Below, piece by piece: positions 25,974-33,570 of a stretch of 40,066 bases of DNA. Origin of the DNA: an uncultured Muribaculum sp. (GTDB taxonomy: Bacteria > Bacteroidota > Bacteroidia > Bacteroidales > Muribaculaceae); NCBI GenBank assembly GCA_910578835.1, contig CAJTSK010000023.1, forward strand, positions 1-40,066, in the 5' to 3' direction. A model generated the notes under the pieces. That model was not told where the DNA came from, did no database searches, and saw nothing but the letters and a program-made list of their open reading frames with translations. Numbering within the stretch: position 1 is the first letter of the stretch; the number at the start of each line of letters is the position of its first letter. Made by a program: the position numbers and the translations under genes.

Positions 25974-27209
25974 ATGAAGAGTACATTTTCAGTAATCTAC
26001 TACCTCAAGCGTCAGGTAGTGAAAAAGGACGGGACAGTTCCCGTCATGGGACGCATCACGGTGGACGGCAGCCAGACGCAGTTCAGCTGCAAACTGACCG
26101 TCGATCCCAAGCTGTGGGACACCAAAGGGGGACGTGTCACGGGCAGAAGCACGGCGGCACTCGAAACGAACCGTATGCTTGACAAGATGCGGGTGCGCAT
26201 CAACAGGCACTATCAGGAAATCATGGAGCGTGACAATTATGTCACTGCTGAAAAGGTGAAGAACGCCTTTCTCGGACTGGAACACCGCTACCACACGCTG
26301 ATGCAGGTGTTCCGCCAGCACAACGAGGACTACGAGAAGCAGGTGGAGGCAGGCATGAAAGCCAAAGGCACGCTGCTGAAGTACCGCACCGTTTACAAGC
26401 ACATGCAAGAGTTCCTCGACATCCGCTACCATGTGAAGGACATCGCCCTAAAAGAGCTTACCCCGGCTTTCATCTCCGACTTCGAGATGTTCCTGCGCAC
26501 GGACAAGCACTGCTGCACCAATACCGTGTGGCTGTACGTCTGCCCGTTACGGACGATGGTATTCATCGCCATCAACAACGAGTGGCTGACGCGCGACCCG
26601 TTCCGCGAGTATGAAATCAAGAAGGAGGAAACAACACGCAGTTTCCTGACCAAAGATGAGATCCGCCTGCTGATGGAGGGGAAACTGAAAAACGCCAAAC
26701 AGGAATTGTACCGCGACCTCTACCTGTTCTGCGCCTTCACGGGGCTGTCGTTCGCGGATATGCGCAACCTTACGGAAGAGAATATCCGCACCTACTTCGA
26801 CGAACACGAGTGGATAAACATCAACCGCCAGAAAACGGGCGTGGTGTCCAACATCCGCCTGCTCGACATCGCCAACCGCATAATCGGCAAATACCGGGGA
26901 CTGTGCGGGGACGGCAGGATATTTCCCGTTCCGCATTATAACACGTGCCTTGCCGGTATCCGTGCCGTCGCCAAGCGTTGCGGCATCACCAAGCATATCA
27001 CGTGGCATCAGAGCCGCCACACGGCAGCCACGACGATATTCCTCTCCAACGGTGTTCCCATCGAAACGGTCAGCTCCATGCTCGGACACAAGAGCATAAA
27101 GACGACGCAGATTTACGCAAAGATAACCAAAGAGAAGCTCAATCAGGACATGGAGAACCTTGCCGCAAGATTGAACGGCGTCGAGGAATTTGCAGGTTGC
27201 ACCATCTAA
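25974..27209 (+). CDS. int: IntDOT-like tyrosine recombinase (integrase)
   Basis: The ATG at 25974 gives 411 residues, the length of IntDOT; an in-frame ATG at 25896 would put non-homologous residues ahead of the typical MKSTFSV start and lies upstream of the -7 box. N-terminal arm-binding and core-binding domains (about 1-215) are followed by the catalytic domain. Visible active-site residues are K287, H345 (in WHQSRH), R348, H372 and the nucleophile Y381. At the first-arginine position of ordinary tyrosine recombinases stands S259 (in FTGLSFADM), a known peculiarity of IntDOT. It integrates and excises the element at GTANNTTTGC sites, tolerating mismatches in the crossover region. Excision needs Xis2c, Xis2d and Exc from the operon 1.3 kb downstream. 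Confidence 0.95.
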   Translation: MKSTFSVIYYLKRQVVKKDGTVPVMGRITVDGSQTQFSCKLTVDPKLWDTKGGRVTGRSTAALETNRMLDKMRVRINRHYQEIMERDNYVTAEKVKNAFLGLEHRYHTLMQVFRQHNEDYEKQVEAGMKAKGTLLKYRTVYKHMQEFLDIRYHVKDIALKELTPAFISDFEMFLRTDKHCCTNTVWLYVCPLRTMVFIAINNEWLTRDPFREYEIKKEETTRSFLTKDEIRLLMEGKLKNAKQELYRDLYLFCAFTGLSFADMRNLTEENIRTYFDEHEWININRQKTGVVSNIRLLDIANRIIGKYRGLCGDGRIFPVPHYNTCLAGIRAVAKRCGITKHITWHQSRHTAATTIFLSNGVPIETVSSMLGHKSIKTTQIYAKITKEKLNQDMENLAARLNGVEEFAGCTI

Positions 27210-27220
27210 AAAGAAAAGCC

Positions 27221-27583
27221 ATGAAACGTGACACAATCATCATCGAGGACAAGGCAGTCAGCGTAACCGGTAACGACGTGTGGATGACCGCCACCGAAAT
27301 AGCCGGATTGTTCCATACGACCGTCCCGGCAGTGAACGCCGCCATCAGAGCCGTCCGCAAGTCGGACGTGCTGAACGACTACGAGGTGTGCCGCTACATG
27401 CAGCTTGAAAACGGGCTGCACGCGGACGTGTACGCCCTTGAAATCATCATCCCGGTCGCTTTCAGGGTGAATACCTACAACACCCACCTGTTCCGCACAT
27501 GGCTGGTGGGAAAGGCACTCTCACAAGAGAAACGGCAGACATACGTGATGTTCATACAGAACGGAAAAGCCGGGTATTGCTGA
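27221..27583 (+). CDS. Short RhuM-like / phage-regulator-type protein
   Basis: The 120-residue product starts 11 bp after int and is probably co-transcribed with it. It contains VSVTGNDVWMTATEIAGLF, which looks like a winged-helix start, and YALEIIIPVAFRVNTYNTHLFRTWL. The second segment matches the core of the RhuM family (usual form Y-N-L-D-hydrophobic-I-G-Y-R-V-N-S, then F-R-x-W). Full RhuM proteins are about 330 residues, so this is a minimal version rather than an obvious truncation: the stop is followed directly by a terminator. DNA binding is likely. The role in the element is unknown. Confidence 0.7.
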   Translation: MKRDTIIIEDKAVSVTGNDVWMTATEIAGLFHTTVPAVNAAIRAVRKSDVLNDYEVCRYMQLENGLHADVYALEIIIPVAFRVNTYNTHLFRTWLVGKALSQEKRQTYVMFIQNGKAGYC

Positions 27584-27603
27584 TTGCACATACCCCATAA
27601 GAC

Positions 27604-27648
27604 AAGTAAACGGGTAGCACCACAAAAGGTGTCACCCGTTTACTTTTT
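27604..27648. terminator. Terminator between convergent transposon genes
   Basis: AAGTAAACGGGT with a following GCACC pairs with GGTG and ACCCGTTTACTT, with a small internal mismatch, and is followed by T5. It separates the plus-strand int unit from the minus-strand HTH genes and could work both ways. Confidence 0.8.
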
Positions 27649-27660
27649 CATGAAACCGCC

Positions 27661-27966
27661 TCACTCCAGCGGCTTGCGGTAGTTCGCTTCCAGTACCCCG
27701 CGCAGCCCCGTTTCCGGGTAAAGCACCTTCCCTCCCAAAAGTATGAAGGGCAACACGCGGTTGTTGCGGTATTCCTGCAAGGTGCGCCGGCTCACACGGA
27801 GCAGTTCCGACACCTCGCCGTCCGTCAGGTAACGTTCCCCGTCCAGCGGAGGACGGTAGCTTTCCAGAAATGCGGACAGCCATTTCGAGCCTTTGCGCAT
27901 ATCCTGCACCACAGAGGCTATCGGCTCGTCTTCCATCGTAAAAACATCGTTGTTCTCGTTCATCAT
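27661..27966 (-). CDS. HTH_17 (excisionase-like) DNA-binding protein
   Basis: The best starts are the tandem ATGs at 27966 and 27963 (MMNENNDVF...), giving about 101 residues. The frame continues up to 28029 but would overlap the upstream gene. Residues 45-95 (YLTDGEVSELLRVSRRTLQEYRNNRVLPFILLGGKVLYPE, in two parts) are the MerR-like winged helix of the HTH_17/excisionase family. It follows the other minus-strand HTH gene by 31 bp. In CTnDOT-type elements the genes at this place (orf2a/orf2b by position) are not needed for excision. A regulatory role is inferred. Confidence 0.75.
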   Translation of the reverse strand: MMNENNDVFTMEDEPIASVVQDMRKGSKWLSAFLESYRPPLDGERYLTDGEVSELLRVSRRTLQEYRNNRVLPFILLGGKVLYPETGLRGVLEANYRKPLE

Positions 27967-27997
27967 AACTTCGGATTCAGTGGGTGAATAAATCAAA

Positions 27998-28297
27998 TCA
28001 TCTGCCGTGCGGATAGAGCGTGCCGACAAGCGGTATCAGCCGCTTCACCTCCTCTGGCTTGTAATAGAACCTGCGGTTTATCTGCGAGTAGCCGATAAGC
28101 CGCCTGTCACGCAGCGTCTGCAACGTGCGCGGGCTTATTCTCAACTGCCCGCAGACCTCCTCGCCCGTGAGCCATCTTTCCATGCGCCCCGTGTCGCTTT
28201 TGCGCCTCAGGGCGGCGACCTTCTCCGAGAGTGCGCCGAATGCCGCCACCATCATCTCGAAAGTCTTTTTCTCGATAGATACTATTTCCATATTCAT
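27998..28297 (-). CDS. HTH_17 (excisionase-like) DNA-binding protein, first gene of a minus-strand pair
   Basis: The start at 28297 (MNMEIVSIEKK) or 28291 gives 97-99 residues; the track-long form to 28339 lies over the -7 box. A short N-terminal helix (FEMMVAAFGALSEKVAALRRK) is followed by the HTH_17 fold (WLTGEEVCGQLRISPRTLQ, RRLIGYSQINRRFYYKPEEVKRLI). The gene diverges from xis2c with about 200 bp between them, and the two directions share a palindrome at 28416-28430. Confidence 0.75.
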   Translation of the reverse strand: MNMEIVSIEKKTFEMMVAAFGALSEKVAALRRKSDTGRMERWLTGEEVCGQLRISPRTLQTLRDRRLIGYSQINRRFYYKPEEVKRLIPLVGTLYPHGR

Positions 28298-28315
28298 GTC
28301 ATTTAGAGTTTGCCG

Positions 28316-28323
28316 CAAAGGTA
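28316..28323 (-). promoter_or_regulatory. -7 box of the minus-strand HTH pair
   Basis: The minus strand reads TACCTTTG (TAnnTTTG), 18 bp before the start at 28297. The -33 position is not consensus. Confidence 0.5.
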
Positions 28324-28415
28324 ACGAAACGGCATACAAGACGTATCGTTTTCCGCTGAAAGGCTGCCTGTTGCGCCGTTTGACCGGGTTACGGAGCCAT
28401 CTTCCGCAAAAATCT

Positions 28416-28430
28416 TACGTGAGTCACGTA
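28416..28430. promoter_or_regulatory. 15 bp palindrome upstream of xis2c, candidate operator
   Basis: TACGTGAGTCACGTA is a perfect palindrome apart from its centre base. It is about 33 bp upstream of a -7-like box GAATTTTG (28463-28470) for xis2c. In CTnDOT the activator RteC binds an inverted repeat upstream of this promoter; this palindrome is the best candidate here, by position. Confidence 0.5.
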
Positions 28431-28498
28431 GTGAGTTGTTAAAGCCCCTTTTGTTTATTGCCGAATTTTGTCGCAGAAACAAAAAGAAAGGACTGAAC

Positions 28499-28861
28499 AT
28501 GAAAGTGATAACAATGGAAAGTTCCGCCTACAAGGAGATGATGGCGCAGATTGCGAACATCGCAGGGTACATCCGCGAGGCAAGGGACGAGAAGAAACGG
28601 AAGCGGGAAACCGAAGACAAGCTGCTTGACACGGCACAGGCGGCGAAGATGCTCAACGTGAGCAAGCGCACCATGCAGCGTATGCGCACCGACCACCGTA
28701 TCGAGTATGTGGTGGTACGCGGAAGCTGCCGCTACCGCCTTTCCGAGATACTGCGGCTATTGGAGGACAACACAGTAAGGAACGAGGAAGGGACAATAGA
28801 CACCCTGTTCCACAACCACACGCTGCGCACGGGCGGCAAACCAAAAGGAAGGAGGACATAG
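28499..28861 (+). CDS. xis2c: Excision protein Xis2c
   Basis: The ATG at 28499 gives 120 residues; the frame extends upstream to 28436 but that part covers the promoter. The protein is small and basic. A helical start (KEMMAQIANIAGYIREARDEKKRKR) leads to an HTH_17 domain (LLDTAQAAKMLNVSKRTMQRM, then VVVRGSCRYRLSEILRLLED). With xis2d three bases downstream, orf3 and exc, it forms the conserved four-gene excision operon of CTnDOT-type elements. Xis2c is a recombination directionality factor that binds the attachment sites together with IntDOT. Expression in the family is switched on by RteC and is tetracycline-inducible. Confidence 0.87.
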   Translation: MKVITMESSAYKEMMAQIANIAGYIREARDEKKRKRETEDKLLDTAQAAKMLNVSKRTMQRMRTDHRIEYVVVRGSCRYRLSEILRLLEDNTVRNEEGTIDTLFHNHTLRTGGKPKGRRT

Positions 28862-28864
28862 GTC

Positions 28865-29215
28865 ATGGAACTGCTCACACGAAACAACTTCGAGGGCTGG
28901 ATGCAGAAGCTGATGGAACGGCTCGACCGTCAGGACGAACTGCTGCTGGCGATGAAGGCTGAGGGGAAACAGCCCACTATCACGGAAAGCATCCGCCTTT
29001 TCGACAATCAGGATTTGTGCATGTTGCTCCAGATAAGCAAACGCACCCTCCAACGCTACCGCAGCGTAGGCGCATTGCCCTACAAGACGCTGGGCAAGAA
29101 GACCTATTACAGCGAGGAGGACGTGCTGACATTCCTTTCCAACCATATCAAGGACTTCAAAAAGGAAGATATAGCCTTCTACAAGGCTCGTATCCATAAT
29201 TTCTTTCATAAATAA
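28865..29215 (+). CDS. xis2d: Excision protein Xis2d
   Basis: The 116-residue protein follows xis2c by three bases. Two N-terminal helices (FEGWMQKLMERLDRQDELLLAMKA, shown in part) precede an HTH_17 domain with LCMLLQISKRTLQRYRSVGALPY and TYYSEEDVLTFL. Position, size and fold match Xis2d, the second directionality factor for excision in the CTnDOT family. A basic C-terminal tail ends in IHNFFHK. The next gene starts 20 bp on. Confidence 0.87.
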   Translation: MELLTRNNFEGWMQKLMERLDRQDELLLAMKAEGKQPTITESIRLFDNQDLCMLLQISKRTLQRYRSVGALPYKTLGKKTYYSEEDVLTFLSNHIKDFKKEDIAFYKARIHNFFHK

Positions 29216-29235
29216 CCCATTAAAACATTTTTCAG

Positions 29236-30807
29236 ATGGCAAAGAAAAAAGACGAAAAGGACGTGCTGGTAGTCCGTGACGAGAAGACAGGCGAGATCAG
29301 CGTGGTAGCCGGGCTGAACGCGGACGGCACACCCAAGCGCACCCCCGCAAAAGCGGAGAACGCGCAGAGTTTCCTGCAATTCGACCGACATGGCGACGTG
29401 CTGGACAACTTCTTCAAGAACTTCTTCCGGCAGTGCAAGGAACCCAGCCGCTTCGGTTTCTACCGCATTGCGGCAGACCAAGCTGAAAATCTCTTAGAGG
29501 TGATGAAGCAACTGCTGAAAGACCCCGAAGCGAACAAGGAGCTGCTCGCCCCTCACAAGGTGGACACCTCCGACTATGAGAAGAAGGTGCAGGAAGAGAT
29601 GGCAGCACAACAGACAGAGAAACAAGAACCTCAAAAACAGGAGAACATGGAACAACGGAAAGAACAGCAACAGGACAAATCCGAACAGATGCAGGGCAAA
29701 CGTGGCTACCAGCCCATCGACGAGAGTAAAATCAACTGGCAGGAGCTGGAGGACAGATGGGGCGTAAAGCGGGACAACCTTGAAAAGTCCGGCGACCTTA
29801 CGAAGATGCTCAACTATGGCAAGTCCGACTTGGTAAAGGTCAAACCGACCTTCGGCGGCGAATCATTCGAGCTGGACGCCCGCCTCTCCTTCAAGAAGGA
29901 CGGTGAGGGAAACATCAGCCTCGTGCCGCACTTCATCCGCAAGGAGCAGAAGCTGGATGAGTACAAGGAACACAAATTCTCCGACAATGACCGGAAGAAC
30001 CTCCGCGAAACGGGCAATCTCGGTAGGGTCGTGGACATTGTGGACAGGGAAACGGGCGAGATCATCCCCTCCTACATCAGCATCGACCGCAAGACGAATG
30101 AAATCACGGACATTCCGGCAAGCAGGGTGCGCATCCCGGAGCGCATCGGCAAGACGGAAATCACCACGCAGGAGCGGGACATGCTCCGCGCCGGACTGCC
30201 CGTACGCGACAAGCTCATCGAGCGCAACGACGGCAGAAAGTTCGTCACCACCCTGCAAGTGAACGTGGAGCAGCGCGGCGTGGAGTTCGTGCCGGGAACC
30301 GGCAAGTCGCCCCGTACCGCACAGACACAGGAAACCAAAGGCGACACATCGAAAAGTCAGGCGCAGGGCGGGGAAAATGCCGCACAGACCAAGAAGGAGC
30401 AACGCCGCAACACGTGGACGAACGAGGACGGCAGCATCCGCCCCATCAGCAAATGGAGCGGCGTGAGCTTCACCGACCAGCAGAAAGCCGACTATGTGGC
30501 GGGTAAAGCCGTGAAGCTGGAGAACGTGACCGACAAGCAGGGCTTCCATGCCACGATGTATATCAAGTTCAACCCGGAGAAGGGACGCCCGTACCGCTAC
30601 GACACGAACCCTGACAATGCACAGCAGGTTGCTCCGTCCAACGAGAGCCGCACGCAGGTGGCGGTGAACAACGATGGCAAGACCAACGAGGCTACAAAGA
30701 ATCTGAGAGAGCCGTTGCAGAAAGGTCAGACCAACCCGAAGGACGCCCGCCAGCAACAGCAGCAGGAGAAGCCGCAGAAGAAAACGGGCAAGGGCATGAA
30801 AATGTAA
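29236..30807 (+). CDS. Orf3 of the excision operon (DUF4099/DUF3945-type protein)
   Basis: The 523-residue protein is hydrophilic. Residues 1-95 carry the DUF4099-like part (SFLQFDRHGDVLDNFFKNFF..). A Gln/Glu/Lys-rich linker (100-155) leads to a globular centre (160-345) with YQPIDESKINWQELEDRWGV and repeated DUF3945-like segments (NLGRVVDIVDRETGE, RKTNEITDIPASRVRIP). A further DUF3945-type stretch lies near 425-470 (SFTDQQKADYVAGKAV, GFHATMYIKFNPEKGRPYRY), and the tail is again Gln/Lys-rich. In CTnDOT orf3 stands between xis2d and exc and is not itself needed for excision. Its activity is unknown; the basic, repetitive build suggests nucleic-acid or protein binding. Confidence 0.82.
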   Translation: MAKKKDEKDVLVVRDEKTGEISVVAGLNADGTPKRTPAKAENAQSFLQFDRHGDVLDNFFKNFFRQCKEPSRFGFYRIAADQAENLLEVMKQLLKDPEANKELLAPHKVDTSDYEKKVQEEMAAQQTEKQEPQKQENMEQRKEQQQDKSEQMQGKRGYQPIDESKINWQELEDRWGVKRDNLEKSGDLTKMLNYGKSDLVKVKPTFGGESFELDARLSFKKDGEGNISLVPHFIRKEQKLDEYKEHKFSDNDRKNLRETGNLGRVVDIVDRETGEIIPSYISIDRKTNEITDIPASRVRIPERIGKTEITTQERDMLRAGLPVRDKLIERNDGRKFVTTLQVNVEQRGVEFVPGTGKSPRTAQTQETKGDTSKSQAQGGENAAQTKKEQRRNTWTNEDGSIRPISKWSGVSFTDQQKADYVAGKAVKLENVTDKQGFHATMYIKFNPEKGRPYRYDTNPDNAQQVAPSNESRTQVAVNNDGKTNEATKNLREPLQKGQTNPKDARQQQQQEKPQKKTGKGMKM

Positions 30808-30867
30808 TCCCGTGTCCGCCACTGAATCCAAAATAAAATCCAAAGTATCAACAAAAAAGAAGAAGAC

Positions 30868-32955
30868 ATGAAGACAATCATTGCAGAAAAGCCCTCCGTG
30901 GCACGTGAAATCGCCCGCATCGTGGGCGCGACAAAGAGAGAGGAAGGATATTTCGAGGGAGGCGGTTATGCCGTGACATGGGCATTCGGACACCTCGTTC
31001 AGCTTGCCATGCCCGACGGCTACGGCGTGCGCGGATTTGTCCGTGACAACCTCCCGATTATTCCCGACACATTCACGCTCGTCCCCCGTCAGGTCAGGAC
31101 GGAGAAAGGTTACAAGCCCGACAGCGGCGTGGTGTCGCAGATAAAAGTCATCAAAAGACTGTTCGACACAAGCGAACATATCATCGTGGCGACCGATGCC
31201 GGACGCGAGGGAGAGCTTATCTTCCGCTACCTCTACCACTATACGGGTTGCACCACTCCTTTCGTGCGCCTGTGGATCAGCTCTCTCACCGACAAAGCTA
31301 TCCGCGAGGGACTGCGGAAACTCGAAGACGGCAGCAAATACGACAACCTCTACCTCGCCGCCAAAGCGCGGAGCGAATCCGACTGGCTCGTGGGCATCAA
31401 CGGCACACAGGCGTTATCCATCGCCGCCGGACACGGCACGTATTCCGTGGGGCGGGTGCAGACACCAACGTTGGCTATGGTATGTGAACGCTACTGGGAG
31501 AACCGCCGCTTTACGTCCGAAGCATTCTGGCAGCTCCATATCGCAACGGACGGTTGCGACGGCGAAGTCGTGAAATTCTCATCCTCCGAGAAATGGAAAG
31601 AGAAAGAACCGGCGATGGAACTATATAATAAGGTAAAGGCGGCAGGTTGCGCCACTGTCACGAAAGCCGAGCGCAAGGAGAAGACGGAGGAAACTCCCTT
31701 GCTCTACGACCTGACCACGCTCCAGAAAGAAGCCAACGCCAAGCACGGCTTCACGGCGGAACAGACGCTTGAAATCGCGCAGAAACTCTACGAAAAGAAG
31801 TTGATAACCTATCCGAGAACGGGAAGCCGCTACATCCCCGAAGACGTGTTTGCCGAAATTCCCAAACTGCTCGCTTTCATCGGCACACAGCCCGAATGGA
31901 AAGACAAGGTGCGGGCAAAAGCCGCCCCGACACGCCGCAGCGTGGACGACGGCAAGGTGACAGACCACCATGCCCTGCTCGTCACGGGTGAGAAACCGCT
32001 CTTCCTCTCCAAAGAGGACAATACCATCTATCAGATGATTGCCGGGCGCATGGTCGAGGCATTCTCTGAGAAATGCGTCAAGGATGTGACCACTGTCACG
32101 GCGGAATGTGCCGGAGTGGAGTTTACCGTAAAAGGCAGCGTCGTGAAGCAAACCGGATGGCGTGCCGTCTATGGCGAGGAAAAAGAGGAAATTACCATCC
32201 CCGGCTGGCAGGAAGGCGACACGCTGACACCGAAAGGCTCGTCCATTACCGAAGGAAAGACCAAACCCAAGCCGCTGCATACCGAAGCCACCCTGCTCTC
32301 GGCAATGGAAACGGCGGGCAAGGAAATTGAGGACGACGCACTGCGGCAGGCGATGAAGGACTGTGGCATCGGTACTCCCGCCACACGCGCCTCCATCATC
32401 GAAACGCTTTTCAAGCGCGGTTACATGGAACGCTGCAAGAAGTCGCTTGTTCCCACCGAAAAAGGACTTGCCCTCAATTCCGTCGTCAAGACGATGCGCA
32501 TCGCCGATGTTGCCATGACGGGCGAATGGGAAAAGGAGCTGGCGCGTATCGAGCGCGGGGAACTGTCCGACGACACCTTCCGCAAGGAGATAGAGGCGTA
32601 CACACGTGAGATAACCTCCGAACTGATCTCGTGCGACAAGCTCTTCGGCAGCCGTGACTCCGGCTGCGCGTGTCCCAAGTGTGGCACGGGCAGGATGCGG
32701 TTCTACGGCAAGGTGGTACGCTGCGACAACACGGAGTGCGGACTGCCCGTGTTCCGGCTGAAAGCGGGACGCACCCTGTCCGACGATGAAATCAAAGACC
32801 TGCTCACCGAAGGGCATACCAAGCTGCTCAAAGGGTTCAAGAGCAAACAGGGCAAGAGTTTCGATGCTGTTGTCGCCTTTGACGGGGAATATAACACGAC
32901 TTTTGTGTTCCCGGAGGCTAAAAAGGACAAGAAATTTTCAGGACGGAAGAAATAG
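30868..32955 (+). CDS. exc: Exc, a DNA topoisomerase III of the excision operon
   Basis: The 695-residue protein is a type IA topoisomerase. The TOPRIM domain opens with IIAEKPSVAREIA and has the acidic site TDAGREGE (D110, E116). The catalytic tyrosine is Y315 in TYPRTGSRYIPED. A C-terminal zinc-ribbon lies near 600-630 (CPKCGTGRMRFYG..CDNTECGLPVF). Length and position are those of Exc of CTnDOT, which relaxes supercoils and is required for excision in vivo. It ends the xis2c operon, and a separate promoter begins at its 3' end. Confidence 0.93.
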   Translation: MKTIIAEKPSVAREIARIVGATKREEGYFEGGGYAVTWAFGHLVQLAMPDGYGVRGFVRDNLPIIPDTFTLVPRQVRTEKGYKPDSGVVSQIKVIKRLFDTSEHIIVATDAGREGELIFRYLYHYTGCTTPFVRLWISSLTDKAIREGLRKLEDGSKYDNLYLAAKARSESDWLVGINGTQALSIAAGHGTYSVGRVQTPTLAMVCERYWENRRFTSEAFWQLHIATDGCDGEVVKFSSSEKWKEKEPAMELYNKVKAAGCATVTKAERKEKTEETPLLYDLTTLQKEANAKHGFTAEQTLEIAQKLYEKKLITYPRTGSRYIPEDVFAEIPKLLAFIGTQPEWKDKVRAKAAPTRRSVDDGKVTDHHALLVTGEKPLFLSKEDNTIYQMIAGRMVEAFSEKCVKDVTTVTAECAGVEFTVKGSVVKQTGWRAVYGEEKEEITIPGWQEGDTLTPKGSSITEGKTKPKPLHTEATLLSAMETAGKEIEDDALRQAMKDCGIGTPATRASIIETLFKRGYMERCKKSLVPTEKGLALNSVVKTMRIADVAMTGEWEKELARIERGELSDDTFRKEIEAYTREITSELISCDKLFGSRDSGCACPKCGTGRMRFYGKVVRCDNTECGLPVFRLKAGRTLSDDEIKDLLTEGHTKLLKGFKSKQGKSFDAVVAFDGEYNTTFVFPEAKKDKKFSGRKK

Positions 32956-32966
32956 TATTAACTTTG
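32936..32966 (+). promoter_or_regulatory. Promoter of the DUF1896 / methylase-helicase operon
   Basis: TTTC (32936-32939), 19 nt and TAACTTTG (32959-32966) give a near-consensus promoter overlapping the exc stop. Transcription near 32973 would leave a leader of about 145 nt holding a terminator. Confidence 0.55.
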
Positions 32967-33015
32967 CCACTTGTTCAGAGTAATGAATTGTTCTTCGATA
33001 CCGGATTACACTCAT

Positions 33016-33116
33016 ACTTTGGATTTAGTGGTGGCACTCGGAGGGATACCGAGTGCCTTTTTCTTCCTTTTTCCAACCGATTATCCCGTTAATTATCAAT
33101 CCGCTAAATCCAAAGT
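33016..33116 (+). promoter_or_regulatory. Leader with a terminator hairpin nested in a long inverted repeat
   Basis: GGCACTCGG (33033-33041) pairs with CCGAGTGCC (33049-33057), followed by T5: a strong intrinsic terminator. It is enclosed by ACTTTGGATTTAG (33016-33028) and its exact reverse complement (33104-33116). The arms extend by three more pairs, one of them G-T. The start codon of the next gene follows two bases later. The layout suggests either a plain terminator for exc or an attenuator. Confidence 0.65.
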
Positions 33117-33117
33117 A

Positions 33118-33570
33118 ATGAACAACAAGAAGAAAAACGAGGGTCAGACCGACTTTTCCTATTACGGTCTGTACCTGCTGGACTATCTCCGCACGAACAA
33201 GTTTGAACAGGCTGACGACACCGCTTTCATACGGGAACGGGCCGACCGTGCCGCCGAAACGTATGAGAGGGCACGGCTTGAAGGCTATCCCGCCGATGGT
33301 GCGCAGGAACTGGCGATGGACACGCTGCTGCGCGGGCTGCATTATTCCCGTTACGCCATCCTCCGCGAAGTCGTGGAAAACGAGTTTGCCGATGAAGTGC
33401 CGGAAGAGAAGCGTGAAGCCTTTGTCCTGAAACTGCTGCCGCTTGTCGGCAACGTGTTCTCCGTCTATGACCTCTCGGATGACAATTTCGCCCTGTCTTC
33501 CGATTACGACCTGCTCTACACGGAGCTGACGGGAGCAACCGTCCTTTACTTAGACGAATATGGCGTTTAA
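33118..33570 (+). CDS. DUF1896-family protein
   Basis: The ATG at 33118 gives 150 residues; the frame continues upstream through the leader hairpin but that part (MFRVMNCSSIP...) looks like leader sequence. The protein is acidic and helical (DFSYYGLYLLDYLRTNKFEQADD, shown in part, then GAQELAMDTLLRGLHYSRYAIL), with a C-terminal VFSVYDLSDDNFALSSDYDLLYTEL. This is the DUF1896 family found beside the giant methylase-helicase in Bacteroides conjugative elements. The two genes overlap by 11 bp (ATG at 33560 within the end of this gene), so their translation is coupled. Function is unknown; a partner or inhibitor role for the large protein is plausible. Confidence 0.8.
   Translation: MNNKKKNEGQTDFSYYGLYLLDYLRTNKFEQADDTAFIRERADRAAETYERARLEGYPADGAQELAMDTLLRGLHYSRYAILREVVENEFADEVPEEKREAFVLKLLPLVGNVFSVYDLSDDNFALSSDYDLLYTELTGATVLYLDEYGV

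Noticed and set aside
29863..31239. Long minus-strand ORF opposite orf3 and exc
   Set aside because: It spans two recognised plus-strand genes with conserved motifs and has shadow-like composition.
31621..32817. Minus-strand ORF of 398 codons opposite exc
   Set aside because: Antisense shadow of topoisomerase III in CG-rich DNA.
32971..33117. In-frame N-terminal extension of the DUF1896 protein
   Set aside because: The extension is encoded by the terminator hairpin and long repeat; homologue-like sequence begins at the ATG at 33118.
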